Shown here piece by piece: positions 11,718 through 18,162 of a stretch of DNA of 24,779 nt (the stretch's first letter is position 1; each line of letters starts with the position of its first letter). The DNA comes from a virus: positions 1 to 24,779 of IMG/VR virus record IMGVR_UViG_3300046787_000450; one strand, written 5' to 3'. Under the pieces are notes generated by a model. It saw only the letters and a program-made list of their open reading frames with translations. It was not told the DNA's origin and made no database searches. The translations under genes were made by a program, and so were the position numbers.

Positions 11718-12394
11718 TATGGCTGCCTATCTCCGGTGTGCTTGAGGATTGTCCAGAAGAACGGACTGACATATCGAATACCGGACTCGACTCTGGTTAC
11801 TCCATGAATATAGTTCATATCTCCGGGGAAAAAGTATGCGGCACCACGCTTAGGCTTAAACTGGATACCCTGCTCCGGAAAGTAGAGCTCGCCGCCTTGA
11901 TAGTCATCGTTGAGGTAGAAAAGTCCAGCGATATCGTAGTACGGAAAGTCGTTTGGCTTACCACGTTGATTACCTTCGTGTAACTCTTTATCTGCGTGAG
12001 GGTTTTGGAACTGACCTGGAAGCCAGCGGACCAATGCCGGACTAGTTGCACGAGCATCTACGTTGAAAAACTTATCTACTTCTACCTTTAGGCGCTCTTG
12101 AAGTCCCTGAATAATCTCTACAGCACGTGGGTCCACGCGCTTCAAAGTAGGCTCTGTTGCTACCCTATCCTCCCAGTACGAGGCATCGTAGATACAAACG
12201 CCATCCTCGTTGTAGTGCGACTCGGTGTAGTCCCAGGAAGTGTTTTTACGAGCGAACTCGTCTAGAAAATCTATCTCTTCTTCGGTCATGAAGTTCTCTA
12301 GCGAGACGATGTTATCTGGCGAGCTTCCGAAAAAGCCTGATGGAGTAATAGATACACGCTGAGTTAAGTTGATATTTTCGTTAGTGGGTTCCAT
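11717..12394 (-). CDS. 2OG-Fe(II) oxygenase, prolyl-4-hydroxylase-like (copy 5)
   Basis: 225 aa. HxD is H133-A-D135 (NPHADKE), then LFYLNDDYQGGELYF (158-172; note YQGG in place of YEGG), distal His H197 (YIHGVTRV) and R207 (SGIRYVS) as the 2OG contact. The H-G-V-x-x-V-x-x-G-x-R spacing is classic for P4Hc proteins. An AGGAT SD lies about 8 nt before the ATG. It follows the DUF6065-like pair with a 12-nt gap and is coupled to the 211-aa oxygenase by TAATG. Like its siblings it is presumed cytoplasmic (no signal peptide) and would act on fibre subunits before virion assembly, if those are the substrates. Confidence 0.88.
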   Translation of the reverse strand: MEPTNENINLTQRVSITPSGFFGSSPDNIVSLENFMTEEEIDFLDEFARKNTSWDYTESHYNEDGVCIYDASYWEDRVATEPTLKRVDPRAVEIIQGLQERLKVEVDKFFNVDARATSPALVRWLPGQFQNPHADKELHEGNQRGKPNDFPYYDIAGLFYLNDDYQGGELYFPEQGIQFKPKRGAAYFFPGDMNYIHGVTRVESGIRYVSPFFWTILKHTGDRQP

Positions 12395-12406
12395 AATACT
12401 ATCCTA

Positions 12407-13150
12407 TCACTGCTCGTACTTACGACGACTCCAGACACTCTTCTGATAGACACCGCCGTCCGGTACTCGATATTTGATGCTATTGTCCATATTAGCTTTG
12501 ACCATGGCTTCGTACTTTACGGTGTCGTCTATCTTAGAGACCCAGTCCTCCCGCTTGAACGGTATCAGCTGCGCGTACGGTGTTCCGGCTGGTAATACTC
12601 CAGTCCAACCCTTAGCAATGAAGAAGGGCATTGTGCCTGGAAGGTTGACTTTGTCGTTATCGATTATGCCGCTGGTGGTTAGAAATGGAAGGTCGAACCG
12701 GTTTAGTGGGCTCGTATATAACACACTATAGCCTTCAGGCACCTCTACTGCCCAGTCAGCCCACCAAGCAAAGTGCTCGTCTCTAAACCCTGGAGGAGTT
12801 ACAAATCCCGGCATTGGCGGTCTAAACCCGACGAAATCTTTATTCATCTGATCCAGAACTCTACAAGCTATGACGCCGTTGTCGTCCTCGTAGAACTCTA
12901 TGTCGCATGGGGTTCGATAAACGTAACCGGTCATCATCAGGTCGAATACTGCTGGACAGGCTTTCCATGTTGGAATTTTTCCGCCGTCCTGCGGGCTGAC
13001 CCAGTAGTCCTGCGTGTATGGGTTGATTGCAAAACGATCTGCTTTTCGATACCACTCGGGAATCACTTTTGAAGTAGGCTGCGGTACTGAGTCGCTCTTC
13101 TTGGTTAGCCAAGGCCTGTTTTTGATGAACTTAATTATCTGGGACGTCAA
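12407..13150 (-). CDS. DUF6065-like protein, copy 1
   Basis: 247 aa. It contains IPEWYRKAD (31-39), then CPAVFDLMMTGYVYRTPCDIEF and a C-terminal LPAGTPYAQLIPF segment. The G-(Y/W)-x3-x-P-x-D-I-x-F and P-A-G-T-P-x-A-x-(L/I)-x-P motifs are shared with the next upstream gene, so the two are distant paralogues of what I recall as the DUF6065 type, a beta-rich family of unknown function seen in phages and bacteria. The start is TTG (13148-13150). It is chosen because a perfect AGGAG SD lies 6 nt upstream and no other start occurs for about 70 codons. It overlaps the upstream gene by 20 nt and sits between oxygenase genes, which suggests a linked but unknown role. Confidence 0.78.
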   Translation of the reverse strand: MTSQIIKFIKNRPWLTKKSDSVPQPTSKVIPEWYRKADRFAINPYTQDYWVSPQDGGKIPTWKACPAVFDLMMTGYVYRTPCDIEFYEDDNGVIACRVLDQMNKDFVGFRPPMPGFVTPPGFRDEHFAWWADWAVEVPEGYSVLYTSPLNRFDLPFLTTSGIIDNDKVNLPGTMPFFIAKGWTGVLPAGTPYAQLIPFKREDWVSKIDDTVKYEAMVKANMDNSIKYRVPDGGVYQKSVWSRRKYEQ

Positions 13151-13868
13151 TTGTCGCTCCTGTCGCTGGGCACGTAATAGTCTTTAAGCGGATAGATTTT
13201 GTTTCGTGGGTACCTACCGACTGACCGTTGTAATCTACTGCATCTCGATACATTTTAGACCAGTCGCCAAGAGCGCCCTTTGCCTGAGCGACCTCTCCGT
13301 ATTTAGCAACTTCTTGCCAGTAAGAGCTGTCCGGCGCTTGTTCTACTATTTCTAGCTCGTAGTCTGATTCTAAGCTGCCTAGAGAGACGGGCAAGATAGC
13401 TGCTACTGGAGTTCCTGCTGGTATGGTGATTACTTTATTTGCCTCTGTAATCTTCCAGGCAATCGGCAGCTCCGGCATATAAAAAGATGTACTTATCAAG
13501 GTCGTAAAACATTGAGTACCGGCAATGAACTGGTTCGGTACCGGCATCGTTAGCATGGTGGTGCTTTCGTCAGTGCTAACAATAATACCTGTTTCGAAGC
13601 TCACTGTCGCATTGCACCGCTTAGGCGTGGCCCAACGCTCTCCGCTTAAGATGGTTACGTGGTCTGGAGTGGTATCGTCGATACCGTCCCAGACGAAAGA
13701 GATATCCTCAGGGAAAGAAATCCCCCACCCTAGTCGGTTGGTTAAGGTTAGTGGGAAGCACATATATGCGTGCTTTCCGACCGAATCATCCATCCACTGT
13801 CGAGTTGCTGCTAGCGGCTCGACGTGCGCAGCGCCTGGCCTGCTCTTAGTTACTCGTATAGTGTGCAC
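13131..13868 (-). CDS. DUF6065-like protein, copy 2
   Basis: 245 aa. It starts at GTG (13866-13868), overlapping the TAG of the upstream oxygenase gene (TAGTG). MCFPLTLTNRLGWGISFPED (36-55), continuing IDISF-like into the coding strand as ISFVWDG, and a later TIPAGTPVAAILPV segment match the pattern of the neighbouring 247-aa protein and of DUF6065-type proteins as I remember them. There is no iron-binding HxD pattern, signal peptide or membrane segment. The biochemical function is unknown. Its tight coupling on both sides places it in the same expression unit as the hydroxylases and the sugar transferase. A cupin-like or glycan-binding fold is possible but unproven. Confidence 0.78.
   Translation of the reverse strand: MHTIRVTKSRPGAAHVEPLAATRQWMDDSVGKHAYMCFPLTLTNRLGWGISFPEDISFVWDGIDDTTPDHVTILSGERWATPKRCNATVSFETGIIVSTDESTTMLTMPVPNQFIAGTQCFTTLISTSFYMPELPIAWKITEANKVITIPAGTPVAAILPVSLGSLESDYELEIVEQAPDSSYWQEVAKYGEVAQAKGALGDWSKMYRDAVDYNGQSVGTHETKSIRLKTITCPATGATIDVPDN
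13157..13161 (-). promoter_or_regulatory. Shine-Dalgarno for the TTG start at 13150
   Basis: The minus strand reads AGGAG six bases before TTG 13148-13150, inside the 3' end of the upstream DUF6065-like gene. It supports the non-ATG start of the 247-aa protein. Confidence 0.7.
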
Positions 13869-14605
13869 TAATTTCCGGTTTCTGCGTAAAATTCTCTACT
13901 GTGGAATTTTTCAGAGTAGTCCAGCATGGTGACCATTGAATATTTAACTCCAGACTTTACCGGCATAGCGCGGTGAGGATACATGAAGTTCGATGGGAAA
14001 ATGTAGGTCTCCCCTGCCTTAGCCTTAATAGTTGCATTCTGTAGACGGAAGTAGAGCTCTCCGCCTTCATAATCGTCGTTAGGAAAACTGACTAAAGATA
14101 CAACACAGTTATACGAATATCCGTGGTCATGGTGCTCCTGGAAGTGTTGACCTGGTCCATACTTCACATAGTTGGTTGCTTCCCAATAGCGAAGTTCTCC
14201 GATGTTGTAGCGACGGGTGTAATCCTTAACTGCCTGCATCTGACGATAGTTGACCTCGTCTGCTAGATTGTGTAGAGCTACCCCTGCTTCAGAAGTGTCC
14301 TGAAGAATATCAGACTTCTTGTACTTAAAATCTACGCAGTCGCGGTACTCTGGCATCTTCATCGCATAGCCAACCATAGCCTCTTGGTACTGGTACTGGT
14401 TGTTTGGGTCCTGAAGCACGGTCTCTAGTCGATCGATGATGTTTATCTCTTTAGGGAGGACGTCTCGGTACACCCAGATTCCGGATCCAGGGATTACCTC
14501 TTCGGCAGAGCTCCAGGTGGTTTCTTGGATCTGATACCAAGCTTTTAAACGCTCGTCTAGGGTGCGCTGGGCATCTTTATTCTGGTCTTCAGTAGGCTCA
14601 TTCAT
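13868..14605 (-). CDS. 2OG-Fe(II) oxygenase, prolyl-4-hydroxylase-like (copy 6)
   Basis: 245 aa. The HxD lies in the His-rich stretch HFQEHHDHG (H158-H-D160 the best fit), followed by SFPNDDYEGGELYF (173-186), distal His H211 (MYPHRAMPV) and K221 (SGVKYSM). The N-terminal 130 residues are mostly helical, as in other P4H-like proteins with an accessory domain. A GGAG SD lies about 9 nt before ATG 14603-14605. It is closest in layout to the next copy upstream (14620-15357): both share (A/E)A.N(Y/F)VKY.(G/P)..H.....DHG, so this pair may be the most recent duplication in the set. The target is inferred from context only. Confidence 0.88.
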   Translation of the reverse strand: MNEPTEDQNKDAQRTLDERLKAWYQIQETTWSSAEEVIPGSGIWVYRDVLPKEINIIDRLETVLQDPNNQYQYQEAMVGYAMKMPEYRDCVDFKYKKSDILQDTSEAGVALHNLADEVNYRQMQAVKDYTRRYNIGELRYWEATNYVKYGPGQHFQEHHDHGYSYNCVVSLVSFPNDDYEGGELYFRLQNATIKAKAGETYIFPSNFMYPHRAMPVKSGVKYSMVTMLDYSEKFHSREFYAETGN

Positions 14606-14619
14606 AGCTTAGATCTCCA

Positions 14620-15357
14620 TCAATATTTAAGCTCGTAGTTTTGTATTGTTTGTGGAACCCTTTGGTTCACGTTGTCTCTGTCGTTGTAGTCGCTCATAAT
14701 AACCACTGCGTACTTATTACCGCTAATCATATCCTGAGAAGCGTGCTCGTAGATATAAGTAGACGGAAACACTACTATGTCTCCAGCTTTAGGCTTGATA
14801 GATAGGTTATCCATTCGGGGGAACCATATCTCACCGCCCTCATAGTTATCATTTAGATATACAACAATAGAAATTGTGGTCACGTAGGTCGGACCGTGGT
14901 CAGCATGTATTTTAAAGTGCGTACCGGCACCCTCGTACTTTACAAAGTTAAACGCTTCGTATGATTGGATACCGACTCCCCAGGTGTGCCCATAATCATC
15001 TACGCATGTTTTTACTGCTTGAAAAATACTTTCGTGCATGTCATACAGTTCCGCATTTTCAGGATTCCTTGGACCCAGGCCCTTGGAGTTAAATTTAAAA
15101 TCTTTAGCGTTTCTAGCCTGAAGGTCTACTTCCGAAGATGAGGTTACGTAAGCCCCGCCCCATCGAAACTGAGTTTGACCGTTAAGCTTAGCTTCCAGTA
15201 GTTCTATATATTTCTGACCCTGATTTGCAGATATTGCTCCACTGTAAACGTTTATTCCTAGCGCCGGGTTTGCTACAGATATGTTCTGATTTATAGATCT
15301 GTCAGGCGTACGATTAGATGCGGTCTCAGACCTATCTTTAGTAAACCAATCATTCAT
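14620..15357 (-). CDS. 2OG-Fe(II) oxygenase, prolyl-4-hydroxylase-like (copy 7)
   Basis: 245 aa. Core motifs: H151-A-D153 (KIHADHG), VYLNDNYEGGEIWFP (166-180), distal His H205 (YIYEHASQDM) and K215 (SGNKYAVV). The first 40 residues are polar and probably flexible. FNFVKYEGAGTHFKIHADHG resembles the equivalent stretch of the 13868-14605 protein. A 14-nt gap separates it from that gene, and a 16-nt gap separates it from the sugar-transferase gene upstream. All catalytic positions are present, so it should be active. It is presumed to hydroxylate peptidyl proline or a similar residue; free amino acid or other substrates cannot be excluded. Confidence 0.88.
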   Translation of the reverse strand: MNDWFTKDRSETASNRTPDRSINQNISVANPALGINVYSGAISANQGQKYIELLEAKLNGQTQFRWGGAYVTSSSEVDLQARNAKDFKFNSKGLGPRNPENAELYDMHESIFQAVKTCVDDYGHTWGVGIQSYEAFNFVKYEGAGTHFKIHADHGPTYVTTISIVVYLNDNYEGGEIWFPRMDNLSIKPKAGDIVVFPSTYIYEHASQDMISGNKYAVVIMSDYNDRDNVNQRVPQTIQNYELKY

Positions 15358-15373
15358 GATCCCAGTATACGGT

Positions 15374-16378
15374 CTAATCTATAATTATCGGCTCTTTAGA
15401 TCTGAAATCGTCTGCGTGCCGTTTTTTGTTTAGAAGATCGTACATAGGGTTGTACCGAGACCACTGAGTGTTTAGTCCTGATTTTTTACAGAACTCGAGG
15501 ACAGATTCTAGACTTATGTCTCCGAATCGTCCATCTAGTTTTCCGGACAATAGCTTATTAAGTTTTAGCATAGAATCATCGGACTGCGCCCAGAAGGCAT
15601 CCTTGTTCATATCGCTCCACGGCCTATGAGTTACCATCCTGGATACCTGCTCGTCCGGGTACTCTTTATATGTGTTGTGGTAGTACATGATTGTTGGTGT
15701 GGAGTAAAACCTCCAACCTCGGCACCAGGCTTGCACTGTCACATATATCTCTTCGCCATGGTAGCTCATGTCGGGATCTAGCGGGACCTCGTCTACAAAA
15801 AGCTTAGGCGCGAACACCCAGCTAAATTGTAGATAGTAATCCTCGGACACGTCAGATTCGTCTACTATTTTAGACACCTCTGGAAACCCGTACCCTGGAA
15901 CATAGTCCGAATTTATTCTAGGCCTACAGTAGTTGGATACTCTCCCCGCCCTAGACCTGAGGCTGATTGACCAGCTCGGTTCGATCTCGTACTCCGGTCC
16001 AGCTACGGTTATCAATACTTTGTCGTTTTTGTAGGTTGCCTTGGCGTACTCATCTAGAACCTTGGTATCCCAGGAGTCGGCAAACAGGTTGTGCCCGCAA
16101 GTATAGAGTATGTAATCGTAATCCAAAGAGACGTCAGTGGTCTTCTCCCTAGACCAAAGCACGCCCCTGTACGCTGACAGATCGTATTTCCTATAAACGA
16201 GCTGACTCTCCGGTATAAAGCTTAGGTCAGCGTGTAGGTCATCCCTACTTTGCTCAGAGACGATAGAGAAAATTAGGTTCTCTGGTTTGGCAGCTTTTTG
16301 GTAGCAGTCTCTAACGGACTCACCCAGCTGCTTCTCTCGATAGGCGATCATCGATACTAGGATTTTTTCACTAGTCAT
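15374..16378 (-). CDS. Skp1-type GlcNAc transferase family protein (GT60, PF11397-like)
   Basis: 334 aa. The N-terminus ILVSMIAYREKQLGESVRDC matches the opening strand and helix of the GlcNAc-transferase family whose known eukaryotic members add GlcNAc to hydroxyproline of Skp1. Further family landmarks are YRGVLWSRE (70-78), LYTCGHNLFADSWD (91-104), a W/F-rich strand with PLDPDMSYHGEEIYVTVQAW (199-218) and GWRFYSTPTIMYYHNTY (221-237). The usual metal-binding D-S-H is C94-G-H96 here, although D86 and D88 lie just before it. The gene overlaps the upstream oxygenase-like gene by 8 nt and lies among prolyl hydroxylase genes, which supports hydroxyproline glycosylation (inference). The donor sugar is not shown by the sequence. 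Confidence 0.8.
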   Translation of the reverse strand: MTSEKILVSMIAYREKQLGESVRDCYQKAAKPENLIFSIVSEQSRDDLHADLSFIPESQLVYRKYDLSAYRGVLWSREKTTDVSLDYDYILYTCGHNLFADSWDTKVLDEYAKATYKNDKVLITVAGPEYEIEPSWSISLRSRAGRVSNYCRPRINSDYVPGYGFPEVSKIVDESDVSEDYYLQFSWVFAPKLFVDEVPLDPDMSYHGEEIYVTVQAWCRGWRFYSTPTIMYYHNTYKEYPDEQVSRMVTHRPWSDMNKDAFWAQSDDSMLKLNKLLSGKLDGRFGDISLESVLEFCKKSGLNTQWSRYNPMYDLLNKKRHADDFRSKEPIIID

Positions 16379-17165
16379 TTTTATCTAAATAAACGTATCC
16401 TTGAATGTGATCAACAAAATCTGGCGGAACTACGTAGCACTGCATGCAGTCGGGGCAGTCGTAGTTCCCTTCAGGAAGTCCAATAAACTGAGCAGAGTGT
16501 CCTCGATACTCATAGTACCGAATCTCGCTATCCCATCGGTGCTTCTCTATAAGGTCGTAATACTCCTGAGTGGGCGGCTTAGTGAAATCATGATCCCACG
16601 CCCAGTGGCCAGGCCTAATAAATGCGGCGAACATCAAGATATTGTATGAATCAGGGTCGTCTGACGGATACTTCGGCCTAGCGTGGGTTTGCTGCTGCCC
16701 GTGGAATAACACTGCAGAGTTCTCTTTTTCCGAGAAAACCTGATCATCTACGATGACGCCCCAGTCGTCGATGCCTTTTAGTTCTAGACATAGATCTAGC
16801 AAGTACTGAGAAGAGCTTTGATCCATGTGCTCCCAGAGATATGGTTTCACTGTACCGTTAGGTTGATATCTGGCCATGAAAGTAAAGGTTAGCTTTAGGT
16901 CAGAAACTCCAAACGATTCTCTGCACTTTTCTGTTATCTCATCCAGAATTGTTTGAGGGATACTCGGACCCCAGACCCAGCGTCCGGGTATGGTGTGGTA
17001 CGGGTTTACTTGAGGATCCGTGCCTGGCCCCCACGGGATATCTTTGATTAGCTCGCGTAAACCGTAAAAGGATTCTTCTGATAGGAAATTATTCTTAGAG
17101 AAGGCTGGCCCCACTGCGGGGAGCGGCCATTTTATGTTTGGACTGTTGTCCGCATGAGTTGGCAT
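16371..17165 (-). CDS. Divergent 2OG oxygenase-like protein with C-terminal Cys cluster
   Basis: 264 aa. It lacks the NDDYEGGE signature of its neighbours but keeps a plausible iron-binding set: H113-M-D115 (LWEHMDQSSS), then HGQQQTHARP with H155 or H161 as distal ligand and R163 as possible 2OG contact. That spacing fits a beta-helix oxygenase; an unrelated fold is possible. Near the C-terminus, CPDCMQC (237-243) could bind a metal, though only three Cys are visible. It is the first gene of the cassette: its ATG (17163-17165) has a strong AGGAG SD and lies 18 nt downstream of the terminator, leaving no room for a promoter between them. It overlaps the sugar-transferase gene by 8 nt. Confidence 0.6.
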   Translation of the reverse strand: MPTHADNSPNIKWPLPAVGPAFSKNNFLSEESFYGLRELIKDIPWGPGTDPQVNPYHTIPGRWVWGPSIPQTILDEITEKCRESFGVSDLKLTFTFMARYQPNGTVKPYLWEHMDQSSSQYLLDLCLELKGIDDWGVIVDDQVFSEKENSAVLFHGQQQTHARPKYPSDDPDSYNILMFAAFIRPGHWAWDHDFTKPPTQEYYDLIEKHRWDSEIRYYEYRGHSAQFIGLPEGNYDCPDCMQCYVVPPDFVDHIQGYVYLDKND

Positions 17166-17182
17166 ATCTCTCCTGGATAACT

Positions 17183-17213
17183 AAAAAGAGGGGTAGATTT
17201 CTCTACCCCTCTT
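17183..17213 (-). terminator. Intrinsic terminator or attenuator after fibre module A
   Basis: A perfect 12-bp inverted repeat (17186-17197 with 17202-17213) encloses a 4-nt loop that reads GAAA on the minus strand. On that strand the hairpin runs straight into a T tract ending at 17183. On the plus strand no T tract follows, so it works only for minus-strand transcription. It lies 13 nt after the stop of the 304-aa FN3 gene and 18 nt before the ATG of the first modification gene. Confidence 0.88.
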
Positions 17214-17225
17214 ATAGGTTACACC

Positions 17226-18140
17226 TTACTCGGTGTCCTTAGGCTTGTCACCCTCGGCTTCCTCGTCCCAGGCTTCTACCGAGAAGATTCCGAAGTACGG
17301 TGGGAAGAACGGTGGGAAGAACGGTGGGAAGAACGGTGGGAAGAACGGGAAGAACGGTGGGAAGAACGGTGGGAAGAACGGTGGGAAGAACGGTGGGAAG
17401 AACGGGAAGAACGGTGGGAAGAACGGTGGGAAGAACGGGAAGAACGGCGGGAAGAACGGTGGGAAGAACGGGAAGAACGGTGGGAAGAACGGTGGGAAGA
17501 ACGGGAAGAACGGTGGGAAGAACGGTGGGGTGGTAGAAATGCTGTTCGAATAAGCTGACCAAGCGCCGTTACCGTTGGCATTTACAGCTCGAACACGATA
17601 AGTCTGAGAAGTGCCGCCTTCCTGAGTAATGGTAGCCGGACTGGTTGCTGAAGATCCCGACTTAGCGTCAGTGCTCTCCCAGTTATAGGTAGAAATAGCT
17701 TTTCCACCGGTTGCTGGGGTAGACCATGCCAGCGAGTCTTGGTTCGCTACAGGGCTAGTTGCTGTAGGTGTACCTACTGCATCCGGGACTGTGGTAATAG
17801 TTACTGGTGATGATGCTGTCGATGCATCCGATGGGCCTACTGCGTTAGAGGCGACTACTTTAAATGTGTAAGCAGTGTTTGAGTCAAGGCCACCAATTAC
17901 GAGCGGGGAGCTAGACCCGGTACCGCCTGTAGCTGTAGAGTCTAGTACGCCAGCTTTGTATGCTGTTACTGTGTAGCCAGTGGCGGCTGGGGAGCCTGAA
18001 GGGAGCTCAAACGCAACGCTAGCAGCACCGTCATTAAATGCGCGTGCAGTACCTACGTCAGTACCTACAACATTTATAGGGGACTGAGGCTGCAGAAAGT
18101 CATTCTGCGACTGTGATTTTCTACCGGCTCTTTTACTCAT
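17226..18140 (-). CDS. FN3 protein with long PPFF repeat tail
   Basis: 304 aa. A basic N-terminus (MSKRAGRKSQSQ) is followed by two fibronectin type III domains (about 21-115 and 118-204; the second keeps YRVRAVNANGNGAWS). Residues 205-281 are an uninterrupted low-complexity array of PPFF and PFF units, followed by a short acidic tail (EEAEGDKPKDTE). There is no signal peptide. The Pro/Phe array would be extended or aggregating and very hydrophobic, which is unusual for a soluble virion protein. It is the last gene before the terminator, so it probably belongs to the virion fibre set. Its prolines are another candidate substrate for the nearby prolyl hydroxylases (inference). FN3 domains suggest binding to host-surface sugars. 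Confidence 0.87.
   Translation of the reverse strand: MSKRAGRKSQSQNDFLQPQSPINVVGTDVGTARAFNDGAASVAFELPSGSPAATGYTVTAYKAGVLDSTATGGTGSSSPLVIGGLDSNTAYTFKVVASNAVGPSDASTASSPVTITTVPDAVGTPTATSPVANQDSLAWSTPATGGKAISTYNWESTDAKSGSSATSPATITQEGGTSQTYRVRAVNANGNGAWSAYSNSISTTPPFFPPFFPFFPPFFPPFFPFFPPFFPPFFPFFPPFFPPFFPFFPPFFPPFFPPFFPPFFPFFPPFFPPFFPPFFPPYFGIFSVEAWDEEAEGDKPKDTE
17299..17523. repeat. Tandem 12-nt/9-nt repeat array coding the PPFF tract
   Basis: On the plus strand the array reads GGTGGGAAGAAC (12 nt) with shortened GGGAAGAAC units (9 nt): by eye about fifteen 12-mers and five 9-mers in 225 nt, with one T-to-C variant. Both unit lengths are multiples of three, so copy-number change keeps the PPFF/PFF frame open. 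It is expected to vary in length by slippage or recombination. All six frames are open through it, so the other long ORFs here are artefacts. Confidence 0.97.
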
Positions 18141-18162
18141 AGTAAGTTATTCTACCCTACTC

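Noticed and set aside
17299-17523. Tandem array considered as a CRISPR array or iteron origin
   Set aside because: Units are contiguous with no spacers, and they encode a continuous in-frame protein segment.
17233-17581. Several long ORFs in all frames across the GGTGGGAAGAAC array, giving GGKN, RTVG and SSHR repeat proteins
   Set aside because: The repeat has no stop in any frame; only the PPFF frame continues into FN3 domains with normal gene context.
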